A stretch of 7,432 nucleotides of DNA from Fidelibacterota bacterium (GTDB lineage Bacteria > Marinisomatota > Marinisomatia > Marinisomatales > UBA8229): the NCBI GenBank assembly GCA_002686675.1, contig NYYF01000063.1, positions 1 to 7,432 on the forward strand, in the 5' to 3' direction. The notes under the pieces are model-generated. The model was not told the DNA's origin, ran no database searches, and worked only from the letters and a program-made list of their open reading frames with translations. This document shows positions 1 through 6,789 of this stretch, piece after piece. How positions within the stretch are numbered: the first letter of the stretch is position 1; every line of letters starts with the position of its first letter. A program made the position numbers and the translations under genes.

Positions 1-607
1 TAAAATTTTCCCCTGCATTCATTCCTTCATCAACACCTGGTGTTGTAGAATCATCACCATAAATCGGCATATTGATATATGCAATTCCACCATTTATGAT
101 CAGTTCTGCTGCACCAGCACAGTTTCCATCCTCATCAAATGCTGCTGACCAGTCTCCTACTCCCGCGGAAGTTCCATCTATGGTTGCCTGACCTATAAAT
201 ACGCCTGAAGACGGATTCGGGGTAACCAAGTCTTCAAATGGATTGTCAGGTAAGACACCACCTGGGAAATCATAGACTTCAGTATAATTACCACAACCAT
301 CCATAGGAGCACCATTATTATTATACCAGCAGTCAAAGCTTCCATCATATTCAAGAATATCATCCGCGGAGGCATCCCAAAGTTTCAAAATAAAATTTTC
401 CCCTGCATTCATTCCTTCATCAACACCTGGTGTTGTAGAATCATCACCATAAATCGGCATATTGATATATGCAATGCCACCATTTATGATCAGTTCTGCA
501 ACACCTGCACAGTTCCCATCTTCATCAAATGCTGCTGACCAATCTCCTTCTCCTGCAGGAATTCCATTTATTGTTGCTTGTCCAATAAATGTCCCTGAAG
601 ATGGATT
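1..607 (-). repeat. In-frame tandem repeat, 390-bp period (two units, second incomplete)
   Basis: Bases 1-217 match bases 391-607 at an offset of exactly 390 bp, which is 130 codons, so the reading frame is kept. Unit 1 is 607 down to 218 and unit 2 is 217 down to the window edge. Similarity is uneven. Bases 1-109 versus 391-499 differ at one position by eye (86 versus 476), whereas 110-217 versus 500-607 differ at about 20 positions. More units may lie outside the window. Confidence 0.93.
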
Positions 608-691
608 GGGCATAGCACTCCAACCATCCGGCTGAGACAATAATACTGTGGTGAGGAAAAATATTGAAAGAATATGAAATAACTTACTCAT
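1..691 (-). CDS. Secreted protein with tandem 130-residue repeats, 3' end cut off by window edge
   Basis: The frame is open from an ATG at 689-691 to the left edge, giving 230 residues with no stop, so the C-terminus is missing. The start is supported by AAAGGA at 701-706, nine bases upstream. Residues 1-19 form a signal peptide (MSKLFHILSIFFLTTVLLS) followed by Q20, so the product is exported. The mature part is a repeat: unit 1 covers residues about 29-158 and unit 2 starts at N159 and is cut at residue 230. Each unit opens with NPSSG, then FIGQAT, GDWSAAFDEDGNCAG, AYINMPIYGDDSTTPG and DEGMNAGENFI. Unit 1 continues with LKLWDAS and an aromatic/Cys stretch (C121, C133). The DEDGN and GDD/DEG loops are acidic and could bind calcium, but that is inference. 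I do not recognise a named family; similar repeats occur, from memory, in large surface proteins of FCB bacteria that end in a sorting domain. It lies downstream of the operon in the same direction but with its own gap, so it is probably transcribed separately. Confidence 0.9.
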   Translation of the reverse strand, partial: MSKLFHILSIFFLTTVLLSQPDGWSAMPNPSSGTFIGQATINGIPAGEGDWSAAFDEDGNCAGVAELIINGGIAYINMPIYGDDSTTPGVDEGMNAGENFILKLWDASADDILEYDGSFDCWYNNNGAPMDGCGNYTEVYDFPGGVLPDNPFEDLVTPNPSSGVFIGQATIDGTSAGVGDWSAAFDEDGNCAGAAELIINGGIAYINMPIYGDDSTTPGVDEGMNAGENF

Positions 692-700
692 TTTTTTTGT

Positions 701-706
701 TCCTTT
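701..706 (-). promoter_or_regulatory. Ribosome binding site AAAGGA for the repeat protein gene
   Basis: On the minus strand AAAGGA is followed by nine bases (AC plus seven A) and then the ATG at 689-691. This Shine-Dalgarno-like site and spacing fix the start, which also begins directly with a good signal peptide. Confidence 0.6.
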
Positions 707-744
707 AACTATGTGTAAACTCATTATTATTGAAAAGAAATAAC

Positions 745-783
745 ATCATAATGATCCATGATAATCACATTACGACATTACGA
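745..783. repeat. Short repeats in the leader of the repeat protein gene
   Basis: An inverted repeat ATCAT-A-ATGAT lies at 745-755 and a perfect tandem 8-bp direct repeat CATTACGA x2 at 768-783. Both sit between the putative promoter (819-847) and the start codon at 691, where an operator or leader structure could act. Short motifs like this occur by chance in AT-rich DNA, so a role is only possible. Confidence 0.25.
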
Positions 784-818
784 TGGGAAAACCATGCCCT
801 TTACTAACGGTACTCCTT

Positions 819-847
819 ATTATCTTACTCAAAAGAAATTGGCACAA
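819..847 (-). promoter_or_regulatory. Possible sigma70-type promoter for the repeat protein gene
   Basis: Reading the minus strand, TTGTGC at 842-847 (three of six matches to TTGACA) is separated by 17 bases from GATAAT at 819-824 (five of six matches to TATAAT). Transcription would start near 812, leaving a leader of about 120 bases. The -35 match is weak, and Bacteroidota proper use a different promoter consensus (TTTG / TAnnTTTG), so this is tentative. Confidence 0.25.
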
Positions 848-871
848 ACTAATAATATTGTCACTTTTTTA

Positions 872-908
872 CTAAAAAGCATGCTAAAATTTTCCATTAA
901 ATTTTTAG
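872..908 (-). terminator. Possible weak intrinsic terminator after the barrel gene
   Basis: On the minus strand, CTAAAAATTT (908-899, overlapping the stop codon) can pair with AAAATTTTAG (893-884) across a five-base loop AATGG, with one mismatch. A run of five T follows at 878-874. The stem is almost all A-T and the T-run starts five bases after it, so it would be a weak terminator. It is placed correctly for the end of the operon. Confidence 0.3.
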
Positions 909-3367
909 AAAGTATACTTGTATTTTATTTTGCCCTTGATTTCTGTATAATCTTTTGATCCCACTGGATCTGCAACAAAATCATTAACCTTTACAAGTCC
1001 AATATCCAGGCCAATAAACTGATTTTTTGAAAATTTATACTGCCCGCCAACATTCAATGACACTTTACGATTATCAATCTCATTTATATTTCCGTCACCA
1101 GCTTTTGATCCAAGAACCAATGTACTACCCGAATAAAATTTGACTATTTTATTTTTTATTTTTAAAGCATAAGCTATTTTTCCATTCACAAGGGTAAATG
1201 TGGTTTTGCTGTCTGACAGAGGAATATTCTGTGCAAGCCCAAAACCAAGATTCACTGATAGTTTATTTGGATATGTCTGTGCTATTGCTAACATGTAGGA
1301 ATTACTTTTAAATGAAGCCTCACGGTTCGCAGCGTCCTGGAAGTTCATAAACATCAGATTTCCGGATAAACCGACCTCAACATTCCTAATTCTTAAGTTG
1401 TACGTTGGAGCAATGGTTAGGGTTGTACTTTTATCATCACTGAGATCCACTGTATCCTCTGCCACAGCTTCCCCCTTATGAGTCATGAAACGATAACCAA
1501 GGTTCAAACCCGGAAGACCAGGCTTCATCATAGTCATATTTCCTGAATACGTAGCATTTCTAACTGTCTGAACATCTAACAAATCCAGATTATTATGGGT
1601 ATTCTCATACCCAAGGATAAGCATAATTTGGTTATTGGATAGTTTAGTACGCCCATCCAGCTTAAGTCCTTGAATGTCAGTCTGTATTGAAGAATTACCC
1701 AATGAAGAGAATAACCGGGGGATTCTTTTAAATGATCCTTTCAAATCAAAATATTGATTTCTGTTTTTAAATTCAACCAGATATGTTCCTTCACTAATAT
1801 TTTTTAATAGTCCCTCATCTGAATTATAAGTGCTGATATCCTGATTGCGACTAACCGGATCAATAATATCCTCTGTCATAATTGAAGCGGCCCAATACGA
1901 TATCACTTCTGTTTTTCCCCCAAACAATTTCACTCTGGAATTAACCCCGGCAACTCTATTGCTTTGTGCAGTATATTTGTTTTGTAATGAATCCGGAATA
2001 GCGGAGAAATTACCAAATACTTCATCTTCCAGGGTCGTTGTATCATCTTCTACTTGTAAATAATTAACACCGAGCTCAACAATATCATGATAATTAAACT
2101 GTGTACTTAATCCAATTATTTTTCTGCTAAAGGTACCTTTATTATAAATAGAACTATCACCAGAAAAACTCGTAAATCCGGATATCATTTCTCTTGTACG
2201 GCCATAAACAAATTGAGTGCTCAAGCCTTTATAGTGAAGATCTGTTACGGTACCTCGCACACGGGCACCTTTTAATGTCAATTCAGAAAACGATGGGTTA
2301 TGGTCACCAGCCTTAAATGAAATGGACGGAGTTGCAATAGAAAACCGAAAACGATCAAGTGGTTGTCTATATTTGTCAATCTCATTGGCAGCTGGATCAA
2401 AATGTTTATTTAATACAATCCCGACTGTAGCCATTAAATTCTTCTTATTAAAAGTCAACTTTAGACTTGGTTTTTGTGTGTCAGACGGTCTGTTTTCTGG
2501 CTGGTTTTTCCCGGAAAATGCATCAAATTCTGACTCATAGTTTATTACGCCCTTAATTTTTGCATCAGCAAGAAAGGGTTTCTTTACTTTAAGCTCTGCT
2601 TCTTCATTTATGGAAAATGTCCAGGACATGGGTGGTGATTCATTTTTCATCAGATCACTGACGTAAAATTTTATGGAATGGGATCCAAGGGCAAAATCTG
2701 TTGAAGGAACATAAGAAATCAAGTCTTGGTTAATTTCTAGTCCGTCCGTCACATCCACTCCATCAACTTCCATCTTTATGGAAGCAACATCAATATCGTC
2801 CTCCTCATCATAAAGAGAAATAATAATCAATTGATGTCCGTCCGTATTTGCAGAACCATCTTCAGGATTTAATAAAAGAACATCAGGGGCACTCGGTCCA
2901 GATAAAGATACATAAGAAATCTGATAAGGGTAATCTTCCGGATCAATTTCAGGCACATAAGCCCGATTATCAGATGAATCCACGGCTTCGATATAGTATT
3001 CTATTCCTTCCACACCTATATCCTCTGAAGGTATTTCAAAACGATAATCATTGACTTCGAGGTTCATTAACTCATTACGGAAATTTGATTCTCCCCTAGC
3101 ACGGTAGAAAAGAGTCACATCCTTAAGTTCATTATTATCTGTTATGATTGCTTCAATGATCAGAGGTTGTCCCTCAAACGTTTTTGTTACTTGTTTGTGT
3201 AAAATTATTGGCATTACAGTATCAGTAAAATCATTAGCTGAAGAAGTTGAAAATTCTTTAGGTACAAGTGTTTGAGCACATAGAATATCTGTACCTAAGA
3301 AACCATACAAAAAAATCAGAACTATAATATTGATAATTTTTTTGTTAAAACTCATTTTCCTGATCAC
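905..3367 (-). CDS. Exported Ig-like domain protein with predicted C-terminal outer-membrane beta-barrel
   Basis: This 820-residue protein has a signal peptide (residues 1-31; RKMSFNKK then a hydrophobic run, predicted cleavage ILCA/Q32). Residues about 50-153 form an Ig/FnIII-like domain, with VTLFYRARGESNFR and GIEYYIEAVDSSDNRAYVP. Residues about 160-253 form a second one, with PDVLLLNPEDGSAN and ending SWTFSI. From about 265 to 820 alternating polar/hydrophobic strands continue to a terminal phenylalanine (KGKIKYKYTF), the typical end of an outer-membrane barrel inserted by the BAM machinery. A conserved-looking segment AGDHNPSFSELTLKGARVRG lies at 353-372. The Cys in ILCAQ is not in a lipobox, so it is not called a lipoprotein. 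The start is uncertain. The GTG at 3365-3367 has GGAG nine bases upstream, while the ATG at 3353-3355 (four residues shorter) has only a too-close AGGAA. Either start overlaps the FecR gene, implying translational coupling. I infer a surface anchor, porin or export role. I do not recognise the exact family. Confidence 0.9.
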   Translation of the reverse strand: MIRKMSFNKKIINIIVLIFLYGFLGTDILCAQTLVPKEFSTSSANDFTDTVMPIILHKQVTKTFEGQPLIIEAIITDNNELKDVTLFYRARGESNFRNELMNLEVNDYRFEIPSEDIGVEGIEYYIEAVDSSDNRAYVPEIDPEDYPYQISYVSLSGPSAPDVLLLNPEDGSANTDGHQLIIISLYDEEDDIDVASIKMEVDGVDVTDGLEINQDLISYVPSTDFALGSHSIKFYVSDLMKNESPPMSWTFSINEEAELKVKKPFLADAKIKGVINYESEFDAFSGKNQPENRPSDTQKPSLKLTFNKKNLMATVGIVLNKHFDPAANEIDKYRQPLDRFRFSIATPSISFKAGDHNPSFSELTLKGARVRGTVTDLHYKGLSTQFVYGRTREMISGFTSFSGDSSIYNKGTFSRKIIGLSTQFNYHDIVELGVNYLQVEDDTTTLEDEVFGNFSAIPDSLQNKYTAQSNRVAGVNSRVKLFGGKTEVISYWAASIMTEDIIDPVSRNQDISTYNSDEGLLKNISEGTYLVEFKNRNQYFDLKGSFKRIPRLFSSLGNSSIQTDIQGLKLDGRTKLSNNQIMLILGYENTHNNLDLLDVQTVRNATYSGNMTMMKPGLPGLNLGYRFMTHKGEAVAEDTVDLSDDKSTTLTIAPTYNLRIRNVEVGLSGNLMFMNFQDAANREASFKSNSYMLAIAQTYPNKLSVNLGFGLAQNIPLSDSKTTFTLVNGKIAYALKIKNKIVKFYSGSTLVLGSKAGDGNINEIDNRKVSLNVGGQYKFSKNQFIGLDIGLVKVNDFVADPVGSKDYTEIKGKIKYKYTF

Positions 3368-4565
3368 TTTCTTCTTCTCCTGAATTTGATCCTTCGACGG
3401 AATTAACTCTTAAGATCACCCGAATAGTTCCATCTTGATTTTCAATTACATCTTTTGATGTAACTTCCAGTGTGCCGGAATTGATGGCTTCTATAATACT
3501 CTCAACACTTCCTGTACCTTTGCTCACCCAGCTAGCCATTATTCGTTTCCCTGCAAGTGTCTCTGTTAATCCAGGATCAACCTTTTCAAGGGCCTGCTCG
3601 GTCTTAGTCTTCGAAGTTTCCTGCTTCTTTGTACTAATACTTAATTCTCCCGGTGATGAGCTTCCTCCAGATACAGCCAATGCAGACTTTCCAGATGCAA
3701 TACTTTTCCCTTTAATGACACCTCTGCCTTTCGTCAACTTTACTACCGCATCAGAAGCCCAATTTTGACCCCCATCAACAGAAAATACAAATTCAGCTCC
3801 GCTGGAAGAAAGGTTCACCTCATTATTGTAATCCAAGGCCATCTTTCCATCTTTGGCATCCTCAACAGTAATTTGAAGATTAAATGGTTTCCCAATATCT
3901 TTTTCCCCTGGTTTATCCGGTGATAAGTTTAGTCGCCAATCCTCCTTCACCTTACCTACCCATGTTGGCAACTCATTTTTTGGAATTTCTTTAGGTTTTG
4001 AAGGAGCTTCATCTCCACTTGAACTACTGGATGTCATTTCTGTGGCCAAAACTTTCCCCATCTCATTCATAAATTCCACTGTTCCCTCAATAACCGTCAA
4101 CACACTAGTTCCATCTTCATTCACCAGAAGATTAAGCTCTGTACCCTTCACAGATGCAACACTGGTGGGTGTATGAATTTTGAACTGAGATCCTTTTGTA
4201 GCTGTTAAGTTCAACTCACCAACCTTCATATTTATCTCAGTATTCAATTCTCTTTTTACTGTTCTTTTGGATTTGATCGTAAACGTACTGTTTGCCCGTA
4301 TTTTTACCAGACTACGATCAAGAAACATAATAGAGCTGAATGAAGCTTCACCTGTCTGTAATTGATCCCCATCAAATAATTTACCTCCCCATGTAGCAGT
4401 TCTCCAGCCTGGATCTGTTACCGGGTCTACTTTAACATTTCCGATGATCTTGCTCATAACCGCAACCGGCCTTGTTGCTGAGAAACCAAAGGTAATAATG
4501 CAAAACCATAAAACAAGAAATCGAATTTTACAGCGCACTAATATTAATTTATTGGTATTCAACAT
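3345..4565 (-). CDS. Exported FecR-domain protein with C-terminal Ig-like region
   Basis: The ATG at 4563-4565 gives 406 residues. It is preceded by GGTG six bases upstream and starts one base after the stop of the FnIII gene. A TTG at 4583 would add six residues but lacks a good ribosome site. Residues 1-31 are a signal peptide (cleavage near GFSA/TRP). Residues about 34-175 match the FecR fold in order: IIGNVKV, GGKLFDGDQLQTGEAS, SIMFLDRSLVKIRANST, VGELNLTATKGSQFKIHTPT, SVASVKGTELNLLV and TVIEGTVEF. A Ser-rich linker with lysine and proline (about 178-198) leads to a strand-rich, probably Ig-like region (about 215-310, FVFSVDGGQNW), then a Lys/Thr/Gln helix and an acidic tail EEESDQENEF. 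In classical FecR the domain is a periplasmic sensor behind a cytoplasmic anti-sigma segment and one membrane helix. Here that segment is absent and the domain directly follows a signal peptide. It is therefore more likely a structural or binding module of an envelope complex than a sigma regulator. Confidence 0.92.
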   Translation of the reverse strand: MLNTNKLILVRCKIRFLVLWFCIITFGFSATRPVAVMSKIIGNVKVDPVTDPGWRTATWGGKLFDGDQLQTGEASFSSIMFLDRSLVKIRANSTFTIKSKRTVKRELNTEINMKVGELNLTATKGSQFKIHTPTSVASVKGTELNLLVNEDGTSVLTVIEGTVEFMNEMGKVLATEMTSSSSSGDEAPSKPKEIPKNELPTWVGKVKEDWRLNLSPDKPGEKDIGKPFNLQITVEDAKDGKMALDYNNEVNLSSSGAEFVFSVDGGQNWASDAVVKLTKGRGVIKGKSIASGKSALAVSGGSSSPGELSISTKKQETSKTKTEQALEKVDPGLTETLAGKRIMASWVSKGTGSVESIIEAINSGTLEVTSKDVIENQDGTIRVILRVNSVEGSNSGEEESDQENEF

Positions 4566-4566
4566 T

Positions 4567-6789
4567 TTAATCACCAAAATCAATTATAAGCTCTATTTCT
4601 TCATCAAGCTGGTCCCTAGGACCAGACTCACTTCCAGTGGTAAAGGTAAACACAGCGCTCATATCACCAAGAGATTCATCATTTTTGTACGCCTGTGCCT
4701 TGATATTATATTCTGTATTAAAAGCAAATGATAGATCATTACTTGTTGGAGTGTATGGAAAGGTCGAAATAACTGATGATTCCCAAACCACATCTTCAAC
4801 TGTAGAAATTGTTAAAGCATAACCATCTGCATCTTCTACACCTGAGACTAAAGATACAGTTGGCATATTAGGTGTCTCATCATTGATAGAAACCGTCACA
4901 ACAGGAACTGTCGTGTCCAGGTTTTCAACAACAAAATCAGATGGTGGATATTCATCAATATCACCCATTATAATTCCATTAGGATCCAAGGGTAATACCC
5001 TCCAAAAATATGTCCTCCCTAGTTCTAAAAGATATTCCGAAGCATTGAGTTGATAATTTTCTTTGGATACCAGATATGTATACTCTGGGTTAGCCAATCC
5101 AGGATCCTCTTCACTTGATATTTGAAATTCAAATCCACTGATTCCTATGGGCACATCCCAGGAAAATGTGGGAATTAAAGAATTGACTGAACTTCCCGTT
5201 GGCGGATCAAACATTATTACTGGATCAATAATAAAACTACTCACACCAGTATAATCTTCAGCTGTTCCCAAAATATTTTCATCCTGATCAAAAGCAATAA
5301 CTATCCAATTATAGGTTTTCCCTGGAACCAATGAGATTGCATCCGCTGGATATTCAAAGGAAACCAATTCAAAAACCTGAGAAAAAATTGGGTTTGTCAC
5401 CGGATCAGCATCCCCATGTGATATTCTGATTTCATATCCGCCGAATTCTCCAGGGGTACTCCAATCAAACTTAGGTAATACAGTTGATATCGAAGTCCCT
5501 GTCTGAGGTTCTGTAAGTTCAATGGGACTGATGGTAAATTGGAATATCTCCGACCATTCACCAGGAATCGGCTCAAGGGGATTTGCCCTGATCTTCCAAT
5601 AATATGGATATGAAGGCAGGGGAACCAAAGAAGGTGCATCAATGGGATACAAATAAGATGCATCGGTCAAAACCGCATCCCAGATAGGCAGTTCTACGAA
5701 CGGATCATCCCGGTCCCCAATCCGGAGTTCATAATTCATCGCTCCAATAACTGGAGCCCAGGTAAATGAAGGCCTGACACCTGGCTCAATTCCACCTTGG
5801 CCCGGGGATAATAATTCTGGTGATTCGCCAAATTTAAAGGACCAAATTTCACTTACTGCTGGCTCGAATACATCCCAACCATAAAGTCCACCCTCATTAT
5901 AAGTAGATACCTGCCAAACATATTCACGACCCATGGCAAAAGGATCTGCTTCTGGAGGATAGGTCCAGCTTATATTGTCTTGACCGCCGAGGTGGACGTA
6001 ATCAATGTCCCAATCATTTGTCCAATGAGTCAGGTTTTCCATCGCCTCTTCCTTGCTTTGTCCTTCTTCTATCAAACAAATCCGGATATTGTATAGGAAT
6101 TGTGTACCAGGAGCTGTTTGCACTGAATACCAGGAAAAAGTTGGATTTGTCTGGTTAATCGCACTTTCGTCAGAAGGAAAATATAATAGAGGCGGAACAG
6201 GAATTGTAATTCTCCATCCGTGATAGATTGTTTCAACAGGAGGAGGATCAGTAAAATACAGTTCGTCATCGTCACTCCAAAGCTTAGCCTGCAGTTCTAC
6301 TTTCAGTTCATAATCCCCAGATGGTAATGTACCTGCACGGGCAACAATAGCATTGAATCCCGGATCAACATCAAGCTGATCGATCCTTGAAAAATCATTA
6401 TTGTAAACGTTTTCTCCACCATTTGAAGCTAAATATCCCTGGCTGTTTTCTCCATCCCATTGCTTGGTACCTACACGGGTGCGGCCAGTCATTATGGTAC
6501 CACTGATTAGGGGTGAGTTTGAAATCTGTAACCTGTACACAATCCTGTATTGAATCGGTGAGTCTTCATTATTAGTCACTCTGACCCAAAATAATTGCTG
6601 GCCCCAGTCAAGTCTGGTAATCGTATGGGGATTGTCAATAGGAAACAGCTCCATCGTAACGTCCTGCCCAAACATAGGAACAGCTATCATAAAGAATACG
6701 AACCATCTGCAGAACATCCGCAGCAAGGGTCTATTCATTTCTGTAGTTGTTTGTACAGTTTTTATATTTTGCCAATCAATCATAATCAT
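4567..6789 (-). CDS. Secreted multi-domain protein with five fibronectin-III-like modules
   Basis: The protein has 740 residues. The ATG at 6787-6789 overlaps the TGA of the preceding gene (ATGA) and has GAGGT nine bases upstream. An in-frame ATG at 6738 (M18) would give a tidier signal peptide, MNRPLLRMFCRWFVFF..., but has no clear ribosome site. Predicted cleavage is near MFG/Q42. Residues about 43-195 form a strand-rich N-terminal domain (WVRVTNNEDSPIQYRIVYRL, then PSGDYELKVELQAKLW). Four FnIII-like modules follow at about 202-320, 324-420, 423-520 and 523-620. Each opens with a P-x-F-x-W core (NPTFSW, RPSFTW, LPKFDW, IPTFSW), then Y/F-x-x-x-I-S/G and Y-x-W-x-V/I. The first module carries an insertion of about 20 residues. 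A degenerate fifth module spans 628-717, and an acidic tail (DQLDEEIELIIDFGD) ends the chain. No catalytic motif, membrane anchor or recognisable sorting domain is visible. It is probably a periplasmic or surface scaffold or ligand-binding protein. The tandem stop/start coupling on both sides suggests partnership with the TPR-like and FecR proteins. Confidence 0.92.
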   Translation of the reverse strand: MIMIDWQNIKTVQTTTEMNRPLLRMFCRWFVFFMIAVPMFGQDVTMELFPIDNPHTITRLDWGQQLFWVRVTNNEDSPIQYRIVYRLQISNSPLISGTIMTGRTRVGTKQWDGENSQGYLASNGGENVYNNDFSRIDQLDVDPGFNAIVARAGTLPSGDYELKVELQAKLWSDDDELYFTDPPPVETIYHGWRITIPVPPLLYFPSDESAINQTNPTFSWYSVQTAPGTQFLYNIRICLIEEGQSKEEAMENLTHWTNDWDIDYVHLGGQDNISWTYPPEADPFAMGREYVWQVSTYNEGGLYGWDVFEPAVSEIWSFKFGESPELLSPGQGGIEPGVRPSFTWAPVIGAMNYELRIGDRDDPFVELPIWDAVLTDASYLYPIDAPSLVPLPSYPYYWKIRANPLEPIPGEWSEIFQFTISPIELTEPQTGTSISTVLPKFDWSTPGEFGGYEIRISHGDADPVTNPIFSQVFELVSFEYPADAISLVPGKTYNWIVIAFDQDENILGTAEDYTGVSSFIIDPVIMFDPPTGSSVNSLIPTFSWDVPIGISGFEFQISSEEDPGLANPEYTYLVSKENYQLNASEYLLELGRTYFWRVLPLDPNGIIMGDIDEYPPSDFVVENLDTTVPVVTVSINDETPNMPTVSLVSGVEDADGYALTISTVEDVVWESSVISTFPYTPTSNDLSFAFNTEYNIKAQAYKNDESLGDMSAVFTFTTGSESGPRDQLDEEIELIIDFGD
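4570..4575 (-). promoter_or_regulatory. Ribosome binding site GGTGAT deciding the FecR start
   Basis: GGTGAT on the minus strand lies inside the last codons of the FnIII gene. GGTG ends six bases before the ATG at 4563-4565, with the upstream TAA (4567-4569) between them. This favours the ATG over the TTG at 4583 and fits termination-reinitiation. Confidence 0.5.

Noticed and set aside
193..375. Minus-strand open frame of 60 codons within the repeat gene
   Set aside because: It is in another frame of the 1-691 gene, whose own frame encodes a signal peptide and repeated domain. The short frame has no independent support.
1..607. CRISPR array or mobile-element repeat
   Set aside because: The repeat unit is 390 bp, in frame and protein-coding, with no spacers, terminal inverted repeats or transposase.
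758..958. Short plus-strand open frame of 66 codons across the intergenic gap and the 3' end of the barrel gene
   Set aside because: It has no good ribosome site, its C-terminal third overlaps the barrel gene antisense, and its product has no recognisable features. It is more likely a chance frame in AT-rich DNA.
3272..3280. Lipoprotein cleavage at the Cys of ILCAQ in the barrel protein
   Set aside because: The residues before the Cys (TDIL) do not form a lipobox, which needs a small residue at -1. Cleavage after CA, before Gln, fits better.
3472..3768. Plus-strand open frame of 98 codons antisense to the FecR gene
   Set aside because: The minus-strand frame here has clear protein-like domain structure, so this antisense frame is a shadow.
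3345..4565. Classical FecR iron-responsive sigma regulator
   Set aside because: There is no cytoplasmic anti-sigma segment, sigma factor or TonB-dependent receptor in the window, and the protein has a cleavable signal peptide.
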